A stretch of 64,000 nt of DNA from Argonema antarcticum A004/B2. Lineage in GTDB: Bacteria; Cyanobacteriota; Cyanobacteriia; Cyanobacteriales; Aerosakkonemataceae. Positions 33,662 through 43,496 of this stretch are shown piece by piece. The DNA lies in contig NZ_JAIQZN010000025.1 of assembly GCF_023333585.1 (NCBI RefSeq), positions 16,695-80,694 of the forward strand. Reading direction: 5' to 3'. The notes below the pieces were generated by a model that had not been told where the DNA came from, did no database searches, and worked only from the letters and a program-made list of their open reading frames with translations. Positions within the stretch are counted from its first letter, which is position 1. The number at the start of each line of letters is the position of its first letter. Position numbers and translations under genes: made by a program.

Positions 33662-34705
33662 GTGGGTTTTTTCAATCGCTTTTCTTTATCTCGCGACATG
33701 GGTATCGACCTCGGTACCGCGAACACACTGGTTTATGTATCCGGTAAAGGGATTGTTCTCCAAGAACCTTCAGTGGTAGCCATCGACAAAGACACAATGG
33801 AGCCATTGGCAGTCGGAGAAGAAGCAAAAAAAATGCTGGGCCGCTGTCCCGGTAACGTGATTGCCGTCCGCCCGCTGCGGGATGGTGTCATTGCCGATTT
33901 TGATACCGCAGAGCTAATGCTCAAGCATTTTATTCGGCGGGTAAATGAAGGGAAAACCTTAGTTCATCCCCGAATTGTGATCGGCATTCCCAGCGGTGTC
34001 ACCGGAGTAGAACGACGGGCAGTTATGGAAGCAGCCCTTCAAGCAGGTGCTAGAGATGTCCGGTTGATTGACGAGCCAGTAGCAGCAGCCATAGGAGCTG
34101 GACTACCTGTAGCAGAACCTACAGGCAATATGATTATTGACATCGGCGGCGGTACAACTGAAGTTGCTGTTTTGAGTTTGCAGGGTACGGTGATCAGCGA
34201 ATCGGTGCGCGTCGCTGGGGATGAGCTGAATGAATCGATCACTCAGTACATGAAAAAAGTTCATAACTTGGTGGTTGGGGAACGAACGGCTGAGGAAATT
34301 AAGATTCAGATTGGCTCAGCTTACCCAACAAATGCCGATGAAGATTACATCATGGAAGTCAGAGGTTTGCACCTGCTTTCTGGTCTACCGCGAACAGTTA
34401 CGATCAAAGGGCCAGAAATCCGCGAAAGTATGTCGGAGCCTTTGGCTGTGATTGTTGATGCTGTCAAACGCACTCTGGAGCGGACTCCTCCAGAACTCGC
34501 CGCAGATATCATCGATCGCGGCATCATGCTAGCAGGAGGTGGTGCTTTACTTAAAGGTCTGGATACGCTGATCAGCCACGAAACTGGAATAGTGGTGCAT
34601 ATAGCAGCAGATCCGTTAAGTTGCGTCGTGTTGGGAACAGGACGGGTGTTAGAAAATATTAGCCAGCTCGATCGTGTATTCAGCGGTCGCTCTCGGAATC
34701 TATAG
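33662..34705 (+). CDS. mreB: Rod-shape-determining protein MreB
   Basis: 347 residues from GTG 33662 ([20 protein letters not shown]); a TTG at 33644 in the same frame is an alternative. Actin fold with phosphate 1 motif [14 protein letters not shown], phosphate 2 [15 protein letters not shown] and adenosine motif [13 protein letters not shown]. MreB filaments direct lateral wall synthesis. First gene of mreBCD. Start preference is based on similarity to other cyanobacterial MreB, not on a clear ribosome binding site. Confidence 0.94.
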   Translation: MGFFNRFSLSRDMGIDLGTANTLVYVSGKGIVLQEPSVVAIDKDTMEPLAVGEEAKKMLGRCPGNVIAVRPLRDGVIADFDTAELMLKHFIRRVNEGKTLVHPRIVIGIPSGVTGVERRAVMEAALQAGARDVRLIDEPVAAAIGAGLPVAEPTGNMIIDIGGGTTEVAVLSLQGTVISESVRVAGDELNESITQYMKKVHNLVVGERTAEEIKIQIGSAYPTNADEDYIMEVRGLHLLSGLPRTVTIKGPEIRESMSEPLAVIVDAVKRTLERTPPELAADIIDRGIMLAGGGALLKGLDTLISHETGIVVHIAADPLSCVVLGTGRVLENISQLDRVFSGRSRNL

Positions 34706-34800
34706 TTTTCAATCCCAATCTCCAATTTAGAAGCCAGAATTCAGATTTAATTCTGAGTCCTGATATTTGACTGCTGACTTTTATTGCATAAATAGGTTGA

Positions 34801-35541
34801 ATGTATACGCTACGTCGTTGGTGGGATCGCAATTGGTTACAATTCTCCCTGCTTGGTCTGGTCATCGGTACTGCCTGGATTGCTAAGCAAACTCAAAGTG
34901 CCGCAATCTTTGAAGTCTACCAGTTGGTGACTCGTCCTTTCCAATCTAATCCACCCAAACAAGAGGTTATGGCCGATGCTAAGACATTAGAACTGCAAAC
35001 ACGCTTAGAGGAAGTACAAAGTCAAAATAAAAAACTACGCGAACTATTGGGATATGTATCCGCCAATCAAACCAAGGGGATTGTAGCTCCAGTTGTGGGT
35101 AGAAGTGCGGATCACTGGTGGCAACAGGTTACCTTGGGTCGAGGCAGTAAAGCCGGAATAAAAGAAGGCTATATTGTTACAGCGACTGGTGGTTTGGTAG
35201 GCCGGGTTATTAGCGTTACTCCACATACCAGCCGCGTGTTATTAATTAGCGATGCCAGCAGTCGGGTTGGTATTACGATCAGCCGCAGTCGTTATATGGG
35301 TGTAATGCGGGGTATGTCAAGTGATAAAGCCACGATCCAGTTCTTTGAAAGAGTTCCAGATGTCCGCAAAGGAGATGCGATCGCTACGTCATCAGTCAGC
35401 GAGCTTTTTCCCTCCGGCTTGCCATTAGGTCGTGTGGAGTCACTGAATCTCAGCCAAAGCCCTGCTCCTGAAGCTGTGATAGTACTTTCAGCGCCTACAA
35501 GTTACTTGGAGTGGGTTGTTGTATATCCAGGTAACTTGTAG
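34801..35541 (+). CDS. mreC: Rod-shape-determining protein MreC
   Basis: 246 residues. One N-terminal membrane helix (LQFSLLGLVIGTAWIAKQTQ), a coiled coil (about 57-80: DAKTLELQTRLEEVQSQNKK), then the beta-barrel part with VVGRSADHWWQQVTLGRGSK and GLVGRVISVTPHTSRVLLIS. It links MreB to the wall synthases. 95 bp after mreB, same direction. Confidence 0.93.
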   Translation: MYTLRRWWDRNWLQFSLLGLVIGTAWIAKQTQSAAIFEVYQLVTRPFQSNPPKQEVMADAKTLELQTRLEEVQSQNKKLRELLGYVSANQTKGIVAPVVGRSADHWWQQVTLGRGSKAGIKEGYIVTATGGLVGRVISVTPHTSRVLLISDASSRVGITISRSRYMGVMRGMSSDKATIQFFERVPDVRKGDAIATSSVSELFPSGLPLGRVESLNLSQSPAPEAVIVLSAPTSYLEWVVVYPGNL

Positions 35542-35583
35542 GTGCGATCGATTTATTCATCAGGGGCGCTACAGAAAAAAGAA

Positions 35584-35677
35584 GGCTCTTCCGTCTTTAC
35601 AATGCTATTTGAACAGAGTCGCAGAGGCATAAAAATGTTATTTGTTTTAAGAAAAGCATAACAACTCCCAAAGAGCC
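35584..35677. repeat. MITE-like element family A, copy 2
   Basis: 94 bp between mreC and mreD, start ggctcttccgtctttacaat, end ctcccaaagagcc. It shares with the other copies the atgctatttgaacagag stretch and the aaaaatgttatttg core. Inserted inside the mre operon. Confidence 0.75.
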
Positions 35678-35731
35678 ATAGGTTGCTGCACGACACTGAT
35701 ATACACGGATGTACTGATATAGCAATAACCA

Positions 35732-36316
35732 ATGACCAATTACCGATCTTCACTCAAAAGACCTCATCCTTTAATAAATGTCTCTAATTGGCATCAGAAT
35801 ACCCGTAAAATTGCCAATGCGATCGTGATATTTTGCTCTGTGATGTTGTGTTTGCTAAGCTTGCCCACGCGGTTACCCGGAATGGAATTGTTGGGCTTGG
35901 GGCCGAATTGGTTGTTGATTTGGGTGGTTGCTTGGAGTGTCAAGCGCAGTGCTTTTTCAGGCGCGATCGCAGGTTTGACTTTGGGGCTGATTCAAGATGG
36001 TATGACTGCACCATATCCTACTCATGCAATCAGTCTGGCTTGCGTGGGAATTTTGACCGCTTTTATGAAAAAACAACGGTATGTAGAAGAAGATTTTATT
36101 TCGGTAGCTTTAATTGTATTCGGAATGGCGCTCGTGGCGGAAACGCTATTAGCCCTTCAGTTTATGACTATGGGCGATCGCAATTTAGCTGAAATTTGGA
36201 CAGATAATCAGCGAATCGCGCTCACTTCTGCTATCATAAGCAGTCTTTGGGCTCCCGTGGTTTACTATCCGCTCAATCGTTGGTGGGAAAAAATAAACTT
36301 GCTAGATCAGTCGTAG
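35732..36316 (+). CDS. mreD: Rod-shape-determining protein MreD
   Basis: 194 residues. Five or so membrane helices (ANAIVIFCSVMLCLLSLPTR; LGPNWLLIWVVAWSVKR; AIAGLTLGLIQDGMTAPYPT; VALIVFGMALVAETLLALQF; LTSAIISSLWAPVVYYPLNR). The GLxxD and PNWLLIW patterns are those of cyanobacterial MreD. A MITE-like repeat separates it from mreC and another follows directly after its stop. Confidence 0.9.
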   Translation: MTNYRSSLKRPHPLINVSNWHQNTRKIANAIVIFCSVMLCLLSLPTRLPGMELLGLGPNWLLIWVVAWSVKRSAFSGAIAGLTLGLIQDGMTAPYPTHAISLACVGILTAFMKKQRYVEEDFISVALIVFGMALVAETLLALQFMTMGDRNLAEIWTDNQRIALTSAIISSLWAPVVYYPLNRWWEKINLLDQS

Positions 36317-36319
36317 AAT

Positions 36320-36443
36320 GGCTCTTTCGTATTTACTATGCTATTTGGGGAGGGAGCAGAGGGGAGGGGGTAAGAGGGGCAGAGAGGCAGAGAAATAAAA
36401 ATGTTATTTTTTTGAACAAAAGCATCACAACTCTGAAAGAGTC
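36320..36443. repeat. MITE-like element family A, copy 3
   Basis: 124 bp starting 4 bp after the mreD stop, ggctctttcgtatttactat, end ctctgaaagagtc. It has a longer purine-rich middle (ggggaggggg) than the other copies and the shared aataaaaatgttattt core. Confidence 0.75.
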
Positions 36444-36519
36444 ATTAACAATCAATTTGAAATCTACAATTCTTCAATCTTCCCTTTCCTAATGACCAAT
36501 GACTAATGACTAATGACTA

Positions 36520-37617
36520 ATGACTAATGACGATTTAATGATGCTAAGGTGTCTGGAACTAGCCCGCGTAGCTTTAGGACGGACTGCGCCCAATCCCCTC
36601 GTCGGTTCGGTAATTGTCCGAGAAGGTGAGATTGTTGGAGAAGGTTATCATCCCGGTGCGGGTCATCCTCATGCCGAAATCTTTGCGCTTAGGCAAGCGG
36701 GCGAACTGGCTAGGGGTGCGACTCTCTACGTTAACCTAGAGCCTTGCAACCACTACGGACGGACGCCTCCCTGTACGTCCGCATTGATAGCAGCTGGGGT
36801 GACTAAGGTGGTTGTGGGTACGATCGATCCCGATCCGCGAGTTTCTGGAAGTGGGATCGATCGTTTGATAGAGGCTGGAATTGATGTGGTGGTGGGAGTG
36901 GAAGCAGATGCCTGTCGTCAATTAAATGAAGCTTTTATACATCGGGTTCTGTATCGGCGTCCGTTTGGAATTTTAAAATACGCGATGACCTTGGATGGTA
37001 AAATTGCCACGACCAGTGGTGACAGCGTTTGGATCACTGACAAAAATGCTCGTATTCTGGTACATAAACTGCGATCGGCTTGCGATGCTGTGATTGTCGG
37101 TGGCAATACAGTTCGGCGGGACAACCCTCACTTAACCAGTCATCAAGCAGAGGCTCATAATCCTTTGCGAGTGGTGATGAGTCGGACGCTAAATCTACCA
37201 GAGTCAGCTTATTTATGGCAGACTTCAGATGCTCCAACTCTAGTCTTGACTGAAAAAGGAGCTAATCCAGATTTTCAACAACTGCTGCTAAAACGGGGTG
37301 TGATGGTGGTAGAACTGGAGCATCTGACACCTGCTAACGCCCTGGCATACTTGTATGAGCAGGGGTTGCTTTCTGTGTTGTGGGAATGTGGAGGTACTTT
37401 GGCTGCACGTGCTCTAGCAGAAGGAACTGTACAAAAAATATTGGCTTTTATTGCCCCCAAAATCGTTGGCGGGGCTACAGCGCCAACGCCTGTGGGAGAT
37501 CTAGGATTTACTAAGATGAGCGAAGCACTGACCTTAGAACGAGTCACCTGGCAAACTATAGGCCAAGATTTCTTAATCGAGGGTTATTTACCCGCACAGA
37601 TGTGGGCTAGGGACTAG
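36520..37617 (+). CDS. ribD: Riboflavin biosynthesis protein RibD (deaminase/reductase)
   Basis: 365 residues. N-terminal deaminase with zinc site H51-A-E53, P75-C76 and C85 (HPHAEIFAL; LEPCNHYGRTPPC). The C-terminal reductase from about 150 has FGILKYAMTLDGKIAT, SDAVIVGGNTVRRDNPHLT-type and LWECGGTLAARALAEG. It performs the second and third steps of riboflavin synthesis. The ATG lies in a run of tandem ATGACTA heptamers, so the exact start is unclear; a start at ATG 36541 is also possible. Confidence 0.93.
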   Translation: MTNDDLMMLRCLELARVALGRTAPNPLVGSVIVREGEIVGEGYHPGAGHPHAEIFALRQAGELARGATLYVNLEPCNHYGRTPPCTSALIAAGVTKVVVGTIDPDPRVSGSGIDRLIEAGIDVVVGVEADACRQLNEAFIHRVLYRRPFGILKYAMTLDGKIATTSGDSVWITDKNARILVHKLRSACDAVIVGGNTVRRDNPHLTSHQAEAHNPLRVVMSRTLNLPESAYLWQTSDAPTLVLTEKGANPDFQQLLLKRGVMVVELEHLTPANALAYLYEQGLLSVLWECGGTLAARALAEGTVQKILAFIAPKIVGGATAPTPVGDLGFTKMSEALTLERVTWQTIGQDFLIEGYLPAQMWARD

Positions 37618-37797
37618 GGAAGAGGGAATTTTGGATTTTGGATTTTGGATTTTGGATTGACCCCCTTCTTCCCCTTCTTCCCCTAGTCCCTAGCCCCTAG
37701 CCCCTAGCCCCTCTTCCCTAGCCCCTATGACAAGTTCCCGGATTGAAAATGCCAATCCAGGTAGGAAGTGCAATAGACTAACAACAGCACAAAAAAA
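37618..37797. repeat. Simple tandem repeats downstream of ribD
   Basis: ttttgga heptamers (37629-37658) followed by ccctag/cccctag units (37680-37729). No gene. These low-complexity stretches are part of the dispersed tandem-repeat content of the genome. Confidence 0.6.
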
Positions 37798-38412
37798 ATG
37801 CTAGAAATTACTTTTTTAAGCCTATTTGTCGGCAGTCTCGGTCTCCAGGCAACAGCCATAGGGGGATGGATGCGCTGGTATCAAGCGGCGGTTGTGGTAG
37901 AAGACGAACAGGAGGAAGAGATTTTGACCCGTTATGAATCCAAGTTAAATGCCGAGGCGGAAGCACCTCCACAACCAAACGGTTCTGCTCAAGGGTTAGC
38001 CCGCGAATTGCGTTTGGCAGGCTGGGAATTTAAAATTGTACGTTCCAACCGGGATCTATTTCGCGACCCCGTTGTTTTTCAGCGTTTGTGCGATGAAGAG
38101 GGGGAAGCTGGCTGGATTTTATTGGAAAAACTGGATGACAGACGGGTGCGATTTAAGCGACCTGTGGCATTGCGGGATCTGATTAAACCAGAACGCCTGA
38201 AGTTTGACCCTTATAGGTGTCACTACGGTTCGTCGTCAAAGCCGCTGATGTGGCTGGGTGGTATAGCATCTCTGACAATGATCGTTGTCTCCGCTTACCT
38301 GGGCTATGCCCTGGTGGCAACCACACTGAAACAGTCGCCTGGGGGTTTGCCAACGACGCTTCAAGAACCGCTAACACCAGAGGGGACACCAGAACCGTCA
38401 CCGCAAGATTAG
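37798..38412 (+). CDS. Conserved cyanobacterial membrane protein
   Basis: 204 residues. An N-terminal membrane helix (ITFLSLFVGSLGLQATAIGG), a cytosolic middle (AQGLARELRLAGWEFKIVRS, DLFRDPVVFQRLCDEEGEAG, WILLEKLDDRRVRFKRPVAL), a second helix (WLGGIASLTMIVVSAYLGYA) and a Pro/Thr-rich tail. It looks conserved but I know no function. Confidence 0.7.
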   Translation: MLEITFLSLFVGSLGLQATAIGGWMRWYQAAVVVEDEQEEEILTRYESKLNAEAEAPPQPNGSAQGLARELRLAGWEFKIVRSNRDLFRDPVVFQRLCDEEGEAGWILLEKLDDRRVRFKRPVALRDLIKPERLKFDPYRCHYGSSSKPLMWLGGIASLTMIVVSAYLGYALVATTLKQSPGGLPTTLQEPLTPEGTPEPSPQD

Positions 38413-38453
38413 TTTATTTTTAGTTGTTAGTTTTCTAAAGTAATGATAAATAA

Positions 38454-39194
38454 CTACAAAATCTGAGATAAAAACTGGCGGGTGCGCTCTGACTGGGGAC
38501 GCTGGAAAAATTCGTCTGGCGTCCCTGACTCGACAATTAAGCCGCTATCCATCAAAATTACTCGTGAGGCTACTTCACGAGCAAAGCTAACTTCGTGGGA
38601 GACGACAACCATCGTCATGCCTTCTTGGGCCAACTGTAGCATTACGTCTAGCACTTCTCGCACCATTTCTGGATCTAGGGCGGAGGTGGGTTCGTCGAAG
38701 AGCATGATTTTGGGTTGCATGGCTAAGGCGCGTGCGATCGCAACTCGTTGCTGCTGTCCCCCAGATAACTGACCTGGATATTTCTGTGCTTGTTCTAAAA
38801 TTCCGACTCGTTCCAATAGCTGCATCGCTGTTTCTTCTGCTTTTGCTTTCGATCGCTTCCGCACCCAGATTGGCGCTAAAGTGATGTTTTGCAGCACTGT
38901 TAAGTGAGGGAATAAGTTAAACTGCTGAAATACCATCCCCACCTCTCGCCGAATCGCTTCAATGTTGCGGAGGTCGTGACCCAGAGTAATGCCGTCAATT
39001 TCAATTTTTCCCTTTTGATATTCTTCTAAGGCGTTGAAGGTGCGGATAAAAGTGGATTTGCCAGAACCCGATGGCCCCATAATTACCAGTACTTCCCCTC
39101 GGTTGACAGTGAGGCTGACACCGCGAAGAACGTGGAATTTACCATACCACTTGTGAACATCTTGGGCGATGACGATCGGTTTTTGTTCCTGCAT
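38454..39194 (-). CDS. bgtA: Polar amino-acid ABC transporter ATPase (BgtA-like)
   Basis: 246 residues from ATG 39194; a TTG four codons earlier is weaker. Walker [10 protein letters not shown], signature [16 protein letters not shown], Walker [15 protein letters not shown]-loop [10 protein letters not shown] all intact. The GlnQ/HisP group ATPase serves natFGH (upstream on the same strand). In Anabaena the shared ATPase of the neutral/acidic (N-II) and basic (Bgt) systems is BgtA, so the same is likely here. Confidence 0.87.
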   Translation of the reverse strand: MQEQKPIVIAQDVHKWYGKFHVLRGVSLTVNRGEVLVIMGPSGSGKSTFIRTFNALEEYQKGKIEIDGITLGHDLRNIEAIRREVGMVFQQFNLFPHLTVLQNITLAPIWVRKRSKAKAEETAMQLLERVGILEQAQKYPGQLSGGQQQRVAIARALAMQPKIMLFDEPTSALDPEMVREVLDVMLQLAQEGMTMVVVSHEVSFAREVASRVILMDSGLIVESGTPDEFFQRPQSERTRQFLSQIL

Positions 39195-39245
39195 TCGCTT
39201 CCTCAATTCCCTAAGTTCTCACTTTTCTCCGATTGTTTTACCCAT

Positions 39246-39328
39246 CGGTCACCTAAAAAATTCCTGTTCTTATTCTTATCTGTGTTCATCTGTGTTCATC
39301 CGTCTTCATCTGTGGTAAAAATTTAACC
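39246..39328. repeat. Dispersed repeat family C, copy 1
   Basis: About 83 bp whose reverse complement matches 53374-53455 with few differences (core tgttcatctgtgttcatc). It lies between the BgtA-like and natH genes, and in inverted orientation relative to the second copy. Confidence 0.8.
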
Positions 39329-39381
39329 CACGATGAAAACAGATAATTTAAGGATATCACTCTAACGATAATTGCCATAAC

Positions 39382-40434
39382 TTAAGTTTTACCCACATCT
39401 AACTCTTTTTCCAAACCCCTACTAGCCAGCGACATCGAATAACAAAACACCCAATAAATCAATCCTACAAATAAATAAACTTCGGCATAGCGACCGAGAA
39501 ATTGCGGCTGTGCCAAAATAGAACGGGAGATACCAGTTAACTCCACCAGCGCAAAAAGCGAAAGCAGCGAAGTATCTTTAAATAACCCAATAAACTGGCC
39601 GACAATTGCCGGAATAACAGCACGTAACGCCTGCGGTAACACGATGAACAATAATATTAACAGAGTGTTGAATCCCAGCGATCGGGCCGCCTCCACCTGT
39701 CCTCTTGGCACGGCTTGCAGTCCGCCGCGCACGTTCTCTGCCATGTATGCGGCGCTGAAAAGCACAAGCCCTGCGATCGCACGCAGCACCCGATCCAACC
39801 TGATTTCTGATGGCAAAACCAAAGGTAACATCACCTGTGCCATAAACAGAATTCCAATTAACGGCAATCCCCGGATAATTTCAATGTAGAGAATGGAAAA
39901 CCAACGTACTACTGGCAGCGTACTTTGTCTTCCTAAAGCTAACAATATTCCGAGAGGAAAAGATAGACCAATACTAATTATCGTCGTAAAAATTGTTAAC
40001 AGCAAACCGTTCCATAGGTTTGTTGACACAGGCGTTAAACCAGAACCGCCTCCAATCAACCAGCAAATGATGGCGAAAACTATCACCCATATCCAAGGTA
40101 GCCAACGATTTAATTTGCTGGGTAATTTGTGAGCGATCGCAGCCCAAGATAACCCAGCCATAATTGCTAAAATGCCGAATACTATCCAAATTCGCCATGA
40201 TTGACTAACGGGATATCGACCTACTAAAAACAGCCGGAAGTTAGCTTGAACAACTGCCCATTTTGCATTTGTAAAAGCCCAACTTAAGAAGTTTCTAAGA
40301 ATTTGATAAAATATCCAGAAGCAACCTATTGTGAGTAAGCTGTTGTACCAGGTATTAAATAGATTCTTACGCAGCCAACCCAAGGGACTGAGGCGGACAG
40401 CAGAAGGAACGTTGTCAATTTCGGGTTGATTCAT
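39382..40434 (-). CDS. natH: Amino-acid ABC transporter permease, N-II type
   Basis: 350 residues. Eight or so membrane helices with the long N-terminus of the AapM/BztC/NatH type. EAA-loop motif EAARSLGFNTLLILLFIVLP and the ENVRGGLQAVPRGQVEAA segment conserved in HisMQ-type permeases. It follows natG by 15 bp and forms the second half of the permease dimer. Confidence 0.87.
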   Translation of the reverse strand: MNQPEIDNVPSAVRLSPLGWLRKNLFNTWYNSLLTIGCFWIFYQILRNFLSWAFTNAKWAVVQANFRLFLVGRYPVSQSWRIWIVFGILAIMAGLSWAAIAHKLPSKLNRWLPWIWVIVFAIICWLIGGGSGLTPVSTNLWNGLLLTIFTTIISIGLSFPLGILLALGRQSTLPVVRWFSILYIEIIRGLPLIGILFMAQVMLPLVLPSEIRLDRVLRAIAGLVLFSAAYMAENVRGGLQAVPRGQVEAARSLGFNTLLILLFIVLPQALRAVIPAIVGQFIGLFKDTSLLSLFALVELTGISRSILAQPQFLGRYAEVYLFVGLIYWVFCYSMSLASRGLEKELDVGKT

Positions 40435-40449
40435 ATTAAATAGATTTAA

Positions 40450-41394
40450 TTATCGTTCTTTTAATTGGACAGATTTGTTAAAGAGATTCATAACTAGGGA
40501 AATAATCAGGCTAATTGTCAGATATATTGTCATAATTAATAACATCACTTCTACTGCCCTACCAGTTTGATTAAAGGTGGTTGAAGCTACTAAATAAATA
40601 TCTGGGTAGCCGATCGCAACTGCCAAACTAGAATTCTTTGCTAAATTAAGATATTGACTTGTCAGCGGTGGAATAATCACTCGCAAAGCTTGGGGAAAAA
40701 TGACCAATCGCATCGCTAATCCGGGTTTCAAACCAAGAGATGCAGCCGCCTCCCACTGTCCTCGCGACACCGATTGAATCCCACCCCGGACAATTTCGGC
40801 AATGAATGCACCCGTGTAAAGTGTTATGCCTATTAACAATGTCGAAAACTCTGGAGAGAACTGTATTCCAGGTAGTTCTAAACCATTTTGGCTCAAACGG
40901 ATAAATCCAAGCACCGAAATCGGGTTTTCCACTTTTGGCAAAGTTAGAAAAACCGCAAAATACCAAAACAGCAGTTGCAGAAGTAATGGTGTGTTGCGGA
41001 ATATTTCGACGTAAACTAGAGCTAGTTTCCGCACTAACCAATTATCGGAAAGTCGGGCGATTCCGGCGGTAATTCCGACTATAGTTGTGAGGATAATTCC
41101 GACAACCATCACTCGCAGGGAATTAACCAATCCTACTAACAAAGCACGACTGTAAGTATCGGAAGGTGCGTAAGAAATTAGAGTTTCGCCAATATCAAAA
41201 GCTGCCTGGGAGTTGAGAAAGCCAAAACCGGGCTGAATGCCTAGTTGTTGCAAGTTGCGGTTGAGGTTTCCCCAAAGTATAGCGACAACAATTGCGGCAA
41301 TCAATACAGCCAAGAATTGACCGGCGAAACGCCAAAACCGAACATCACGCCAGAGGTTCAATTTTGGATTATTAGGCTGCTGGTTATTACTCAT
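40450..41394 (-). CDS. natG: Amino-acid ABC transporter permease, N-II type
   Basis: 314 residues. Membrane helices from about 22 and the EAA-motif EAAASLGLKPGLAMRLVIFP after EIVRGGIQSVSRGQWEAAAS. Same HisMQ/AapQ-BztB class as natH, with the large N-terminal insertion loop. Likely co-transcribed natF-natG-natH. Confidence 0.87.
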   Translation of the reverse strand: MSNNQQPNNPKLNLWRDVRFWRFAGQFLAVLIAAIVVAILWGNLNRNLQQLGIQPGFGFLNSQAAFDIGETLISYAPSDTYSRALLVGLVNSLRVMVVGIILTTIVGITAGIARLSDNWLVRKLALVYVEIFRNTPLLLQLLFWYFAVFLTLPKVENPISVLGFIRLSQNGLELPGIQFSPEFSTLLIGITLYTGAFIAEIVRGGIQSVSRGQWEAAASLGLKPGLAMRLVIFPQALRVIIPPLTSQYLNLAKNSSLAVAIGYPDIYLVASTTFNQTGRAVEVMLLIMTIYLTISLIISLVMNLFNKSVQLKER

Positions 41395-41418
41395 AATCGC
41401 AACTTTTCAATCTAAAAA

Positions 41419-42459
41419 TCATCGAAAAGGAGGAGAATATTGCAGTCCACCTTTTGTCCAGAGGTTGTTTTGACCGCGTGGTAGGTTGAAGGGTGTTTTT
41501 GGGCCAAGGTAGCGATCGTAAATTTCGCCGTAGTTACCCACATTTTTAATAATCCGCACCGCGAAGTCATTCGGCAAGCCCAATCCTTCGCCTAAATTTC
41601 CTTCTTTGCCTAGAAATCGCGTCACTTCTGGGTCTTTGCTATTGGCAAACTGAGCTATATTTTTGGAATTAATGCCCAGTTCTTCGGCATTGATGAGGGT
41701 GTAAATACTCCACTTGACGACATCGAACCATTTGGAGTCGCCATTGGCAACTGCTGGTGCTAGAGGTTCTTTGGACAGTACCGCATCAAGAATTAGATGG
41801 TTTTGGGGTTGTGGTAGAGTGGTGCGGCGGGAGAGTAGCTGGGAACGATCGGATGTGACCCCTTGACAGCGACCTTCTGCATAGGTGGCGAAGGTGGTAT
41901 TAATGTCTTCAAAAACAACAGGTTTGTAGGGAATGCCTAATTTTCGCATCTGGTCGCCCAGGTTTTGCTCGTTAGTGGTGCCTGTTTGGGTGCAGATGGC
42001 TTTGCCTTTGAGGTCTGTTAAACTTTTAATCCCGCTATCTTTTTTGACCATGATCGCTTGACCGTCGTAAAACATGACGGGGGCAAACTCCAGACCTACT
42101 GAGGTATCGCGGCTGAGTGTCCAGCTGGTATTGCGGCTAAGTATATCTACTTCGCCTGTCTGGACGGCGGTAAACCGTTCTTTGGCGTTGAGGTTGCGGA
42201 ATTCTACGGCGTCTGGGTTATTGAATATAGCAGATGCGATCGCACGGCAAACATCCACATCCAGTCCAGCATATTTGCCGTCCGAACTGACAAAACTAAA
42301 TCCCGGTAATTCTCCACTCACACCGCAGATCAGCTTGCCGCGACTTTTAACCGTATCCAACCTACTCGTGGCCGGAGTTGAGCTAGGCGGCCCACCACAG
42401 GCTACCAGCGAAAATAGTACGGGTAAAGTTGTAAGTAGTACTAAACACCATTTACGCAT
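41419..42459 (-). CDS. natF: Amino-acid ABC transporter substrate-binding protein
   Basis: 346 residues. Lipoprotein signal MRKWCLVLLTTLPVLFSLVACG with a lipobox (VAC). SBP_bac_3 domain: RGKLICGVSGELPGFSF, YAGLDVDVCRAIASAIF, NTSWTLSRDTSVGLEFAPV, KAICTQTGTTNEQNL. The AapJ/BztA/NatF family binds neutral and acidic amino acids. First gene of the cluster; a ribosome binding site aaaggag lies about 20 bp before the start. Confidence 0.9.
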   Translation of the reverse strand: MRKWCLVLLTTLPVLFSLVACGGPPSSTPATSRLDTVKSRGKLICGVSGELPGFSFVSSDGKYAGLDVDVCRAIASAIFNNPDAVEFRNLNAKERFTAVQTGEVDILSRNTSWTLSRDTSVGLEFAPVMFYDGQAIMVKKDSGIKSLTDLKGKAICTQTGTTNEQNLGDQMRKLGIPYKPVVFEDINTTFATYAEGRCQGVTSDRSQLLSRRTTLPQPQNHLILDAVLSKEPLAPAVANGDSKWFDVVKWSIYTLINAEELGINSKNIAQFANSKDPEVTRFLGKEGNLGEGLGLPNDFAVRIIKNVGNYGEIYDRYLGPKTPFNLPRGQNNLWTKGGLQYSPPFR

Positions 42460-42597
42460 AAATTCCTGCGAACATTCTCCTTTAGGAGCGTAGCAGAATC
42501 AACGGCGAACGTGGATATTGCGACTTGTTGCCTCAAGCCTTTTATTTGCGTTATAAATTATACCGATACCAACAAGTATGGGGCAGCTTGTCTGAGA

Positions 42598-42831
42598 CTA
42601 ATTGGTTTCTTGCCAGGTAGACTGGCGTTCTAGAGCCAGATCGCGGATTAGGGTCAATTTGGAGTTGAGGTAGTCATTCAAGAGATTGGTTTCGTGATGG
42701 TCGAGCGATCGCTGGTTTTTCAGCTGCTTGAGCAACCACTGCACCAGCGTCGCATCGTCCAGCTTTAACAGGATTTGGGCTTGGGTGGTTTCAATTACAG
42801 ACCACAGTTGACGCAGCATTGTGGGAGTCAT
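42598..42831 (-). CDS. Small conserved hypothetical protein
   Basis: 77 residues, ATG 42831. All-helical: LRQLWSVIETTQAQILLKLD, ATLVQWLLKQLKNQRSLDHH, NLLNDYLNSKLTLIRDLALE. No known name; alone between the transporter and the CHAT stump. Confidence 0.6.
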   Translation of the reverse strand: MTPTMLRQLWSVIETTQAQILLKLDDATLVQWLLKQLKNQRSLDHHETNLLNDYLNSKLTLIRDLALERQSTWQETN

Positions 42832-42965
42832 ACAGACCTCTTCTTAATTATTGCTTCATATTTCAAGATACCCAACCTTGTTCATACCAGACATTGATGC
42901 ACACAAGATGACACAAGAATTACAAAATGCTTAATAAACCGACCAATAACTTGACGCAGATGAGA

Positions 42966-43196
42966 TTATCTCCATTCGCCCCGCACCACGAAAGCGGCCC
43001 AGTAATAGGGTGCTTCCCATTGTTCTGTTTGCATCATTCCTAATTGTGCCGCCCTCATGGCGGCTACGGGATTTAACCCTTTTTCGAGGATTTGCTGGTA
43101 AAATCTCTTCATCAGCTCTGATGTACCGGCATCGTTGACACTCCACAAACTTACCGCTACATCTTTCGCACCTGCATACATAAAGCCTCTTGTCAA
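42966..43196 (-). pseudogene. CHAT-domain protein C-terminal stump
   Basis: 76 codons. The sequence FMYAGAKDVAVSLWSVNDAG ... LMKRFYQQILEKGLNPVAAM ... APYYWAAFVVRGEW is the end of a CHAT (caspase-like) domain as in TPR-CHAT proteins of cyanobacteria. The His/Cys catalytic part and the sensor repeats lie upstream in the family and are missing here. Decayed remnant. Confidence 0.8.
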
Positions 43197-43496
43197 GCCT
43201 ATTAATCCTGAACGAAAGACTCAACATTAAAGTTCGATTGCGTATTTGAAGGCGAAACCCAGTTCCCCAATTACTTAGAGCAATGATTATGTAGTATACT
43301 CAGCACGGTCTACTTCGGCTTCGCTCAGTAGCCGACAGACCGAGCTTTTTTTATCCCTGTAGGGGCGTTCGCGTAGCGTGCCGGAGGCATTAGCATTCCG
43401 TCCAAGATCTTTGGTTTCAACCAACAAATTATTCACGGAATGCTTCGCCCATTTATGCCCGTGCGAAGTATAATAACAGTCAACCTAACAGCCGCT
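43197..43496. other. Intergenic region with repeat sequences
   Basis: No gene. It contains a T-run hairpin (43303-43351) and the common cyanobacterial repeat gcgttcgcgtagcgtgccgg followed by aggcatt (43367-43391). Confidence 0.5.

Noticed and set aside
43303..43351. Hairpin with a T-run as a plus-strand terminator
   Set aside because: The stem is imperfect and no plus-strand transcript is known before it; it may be part of a repeat.
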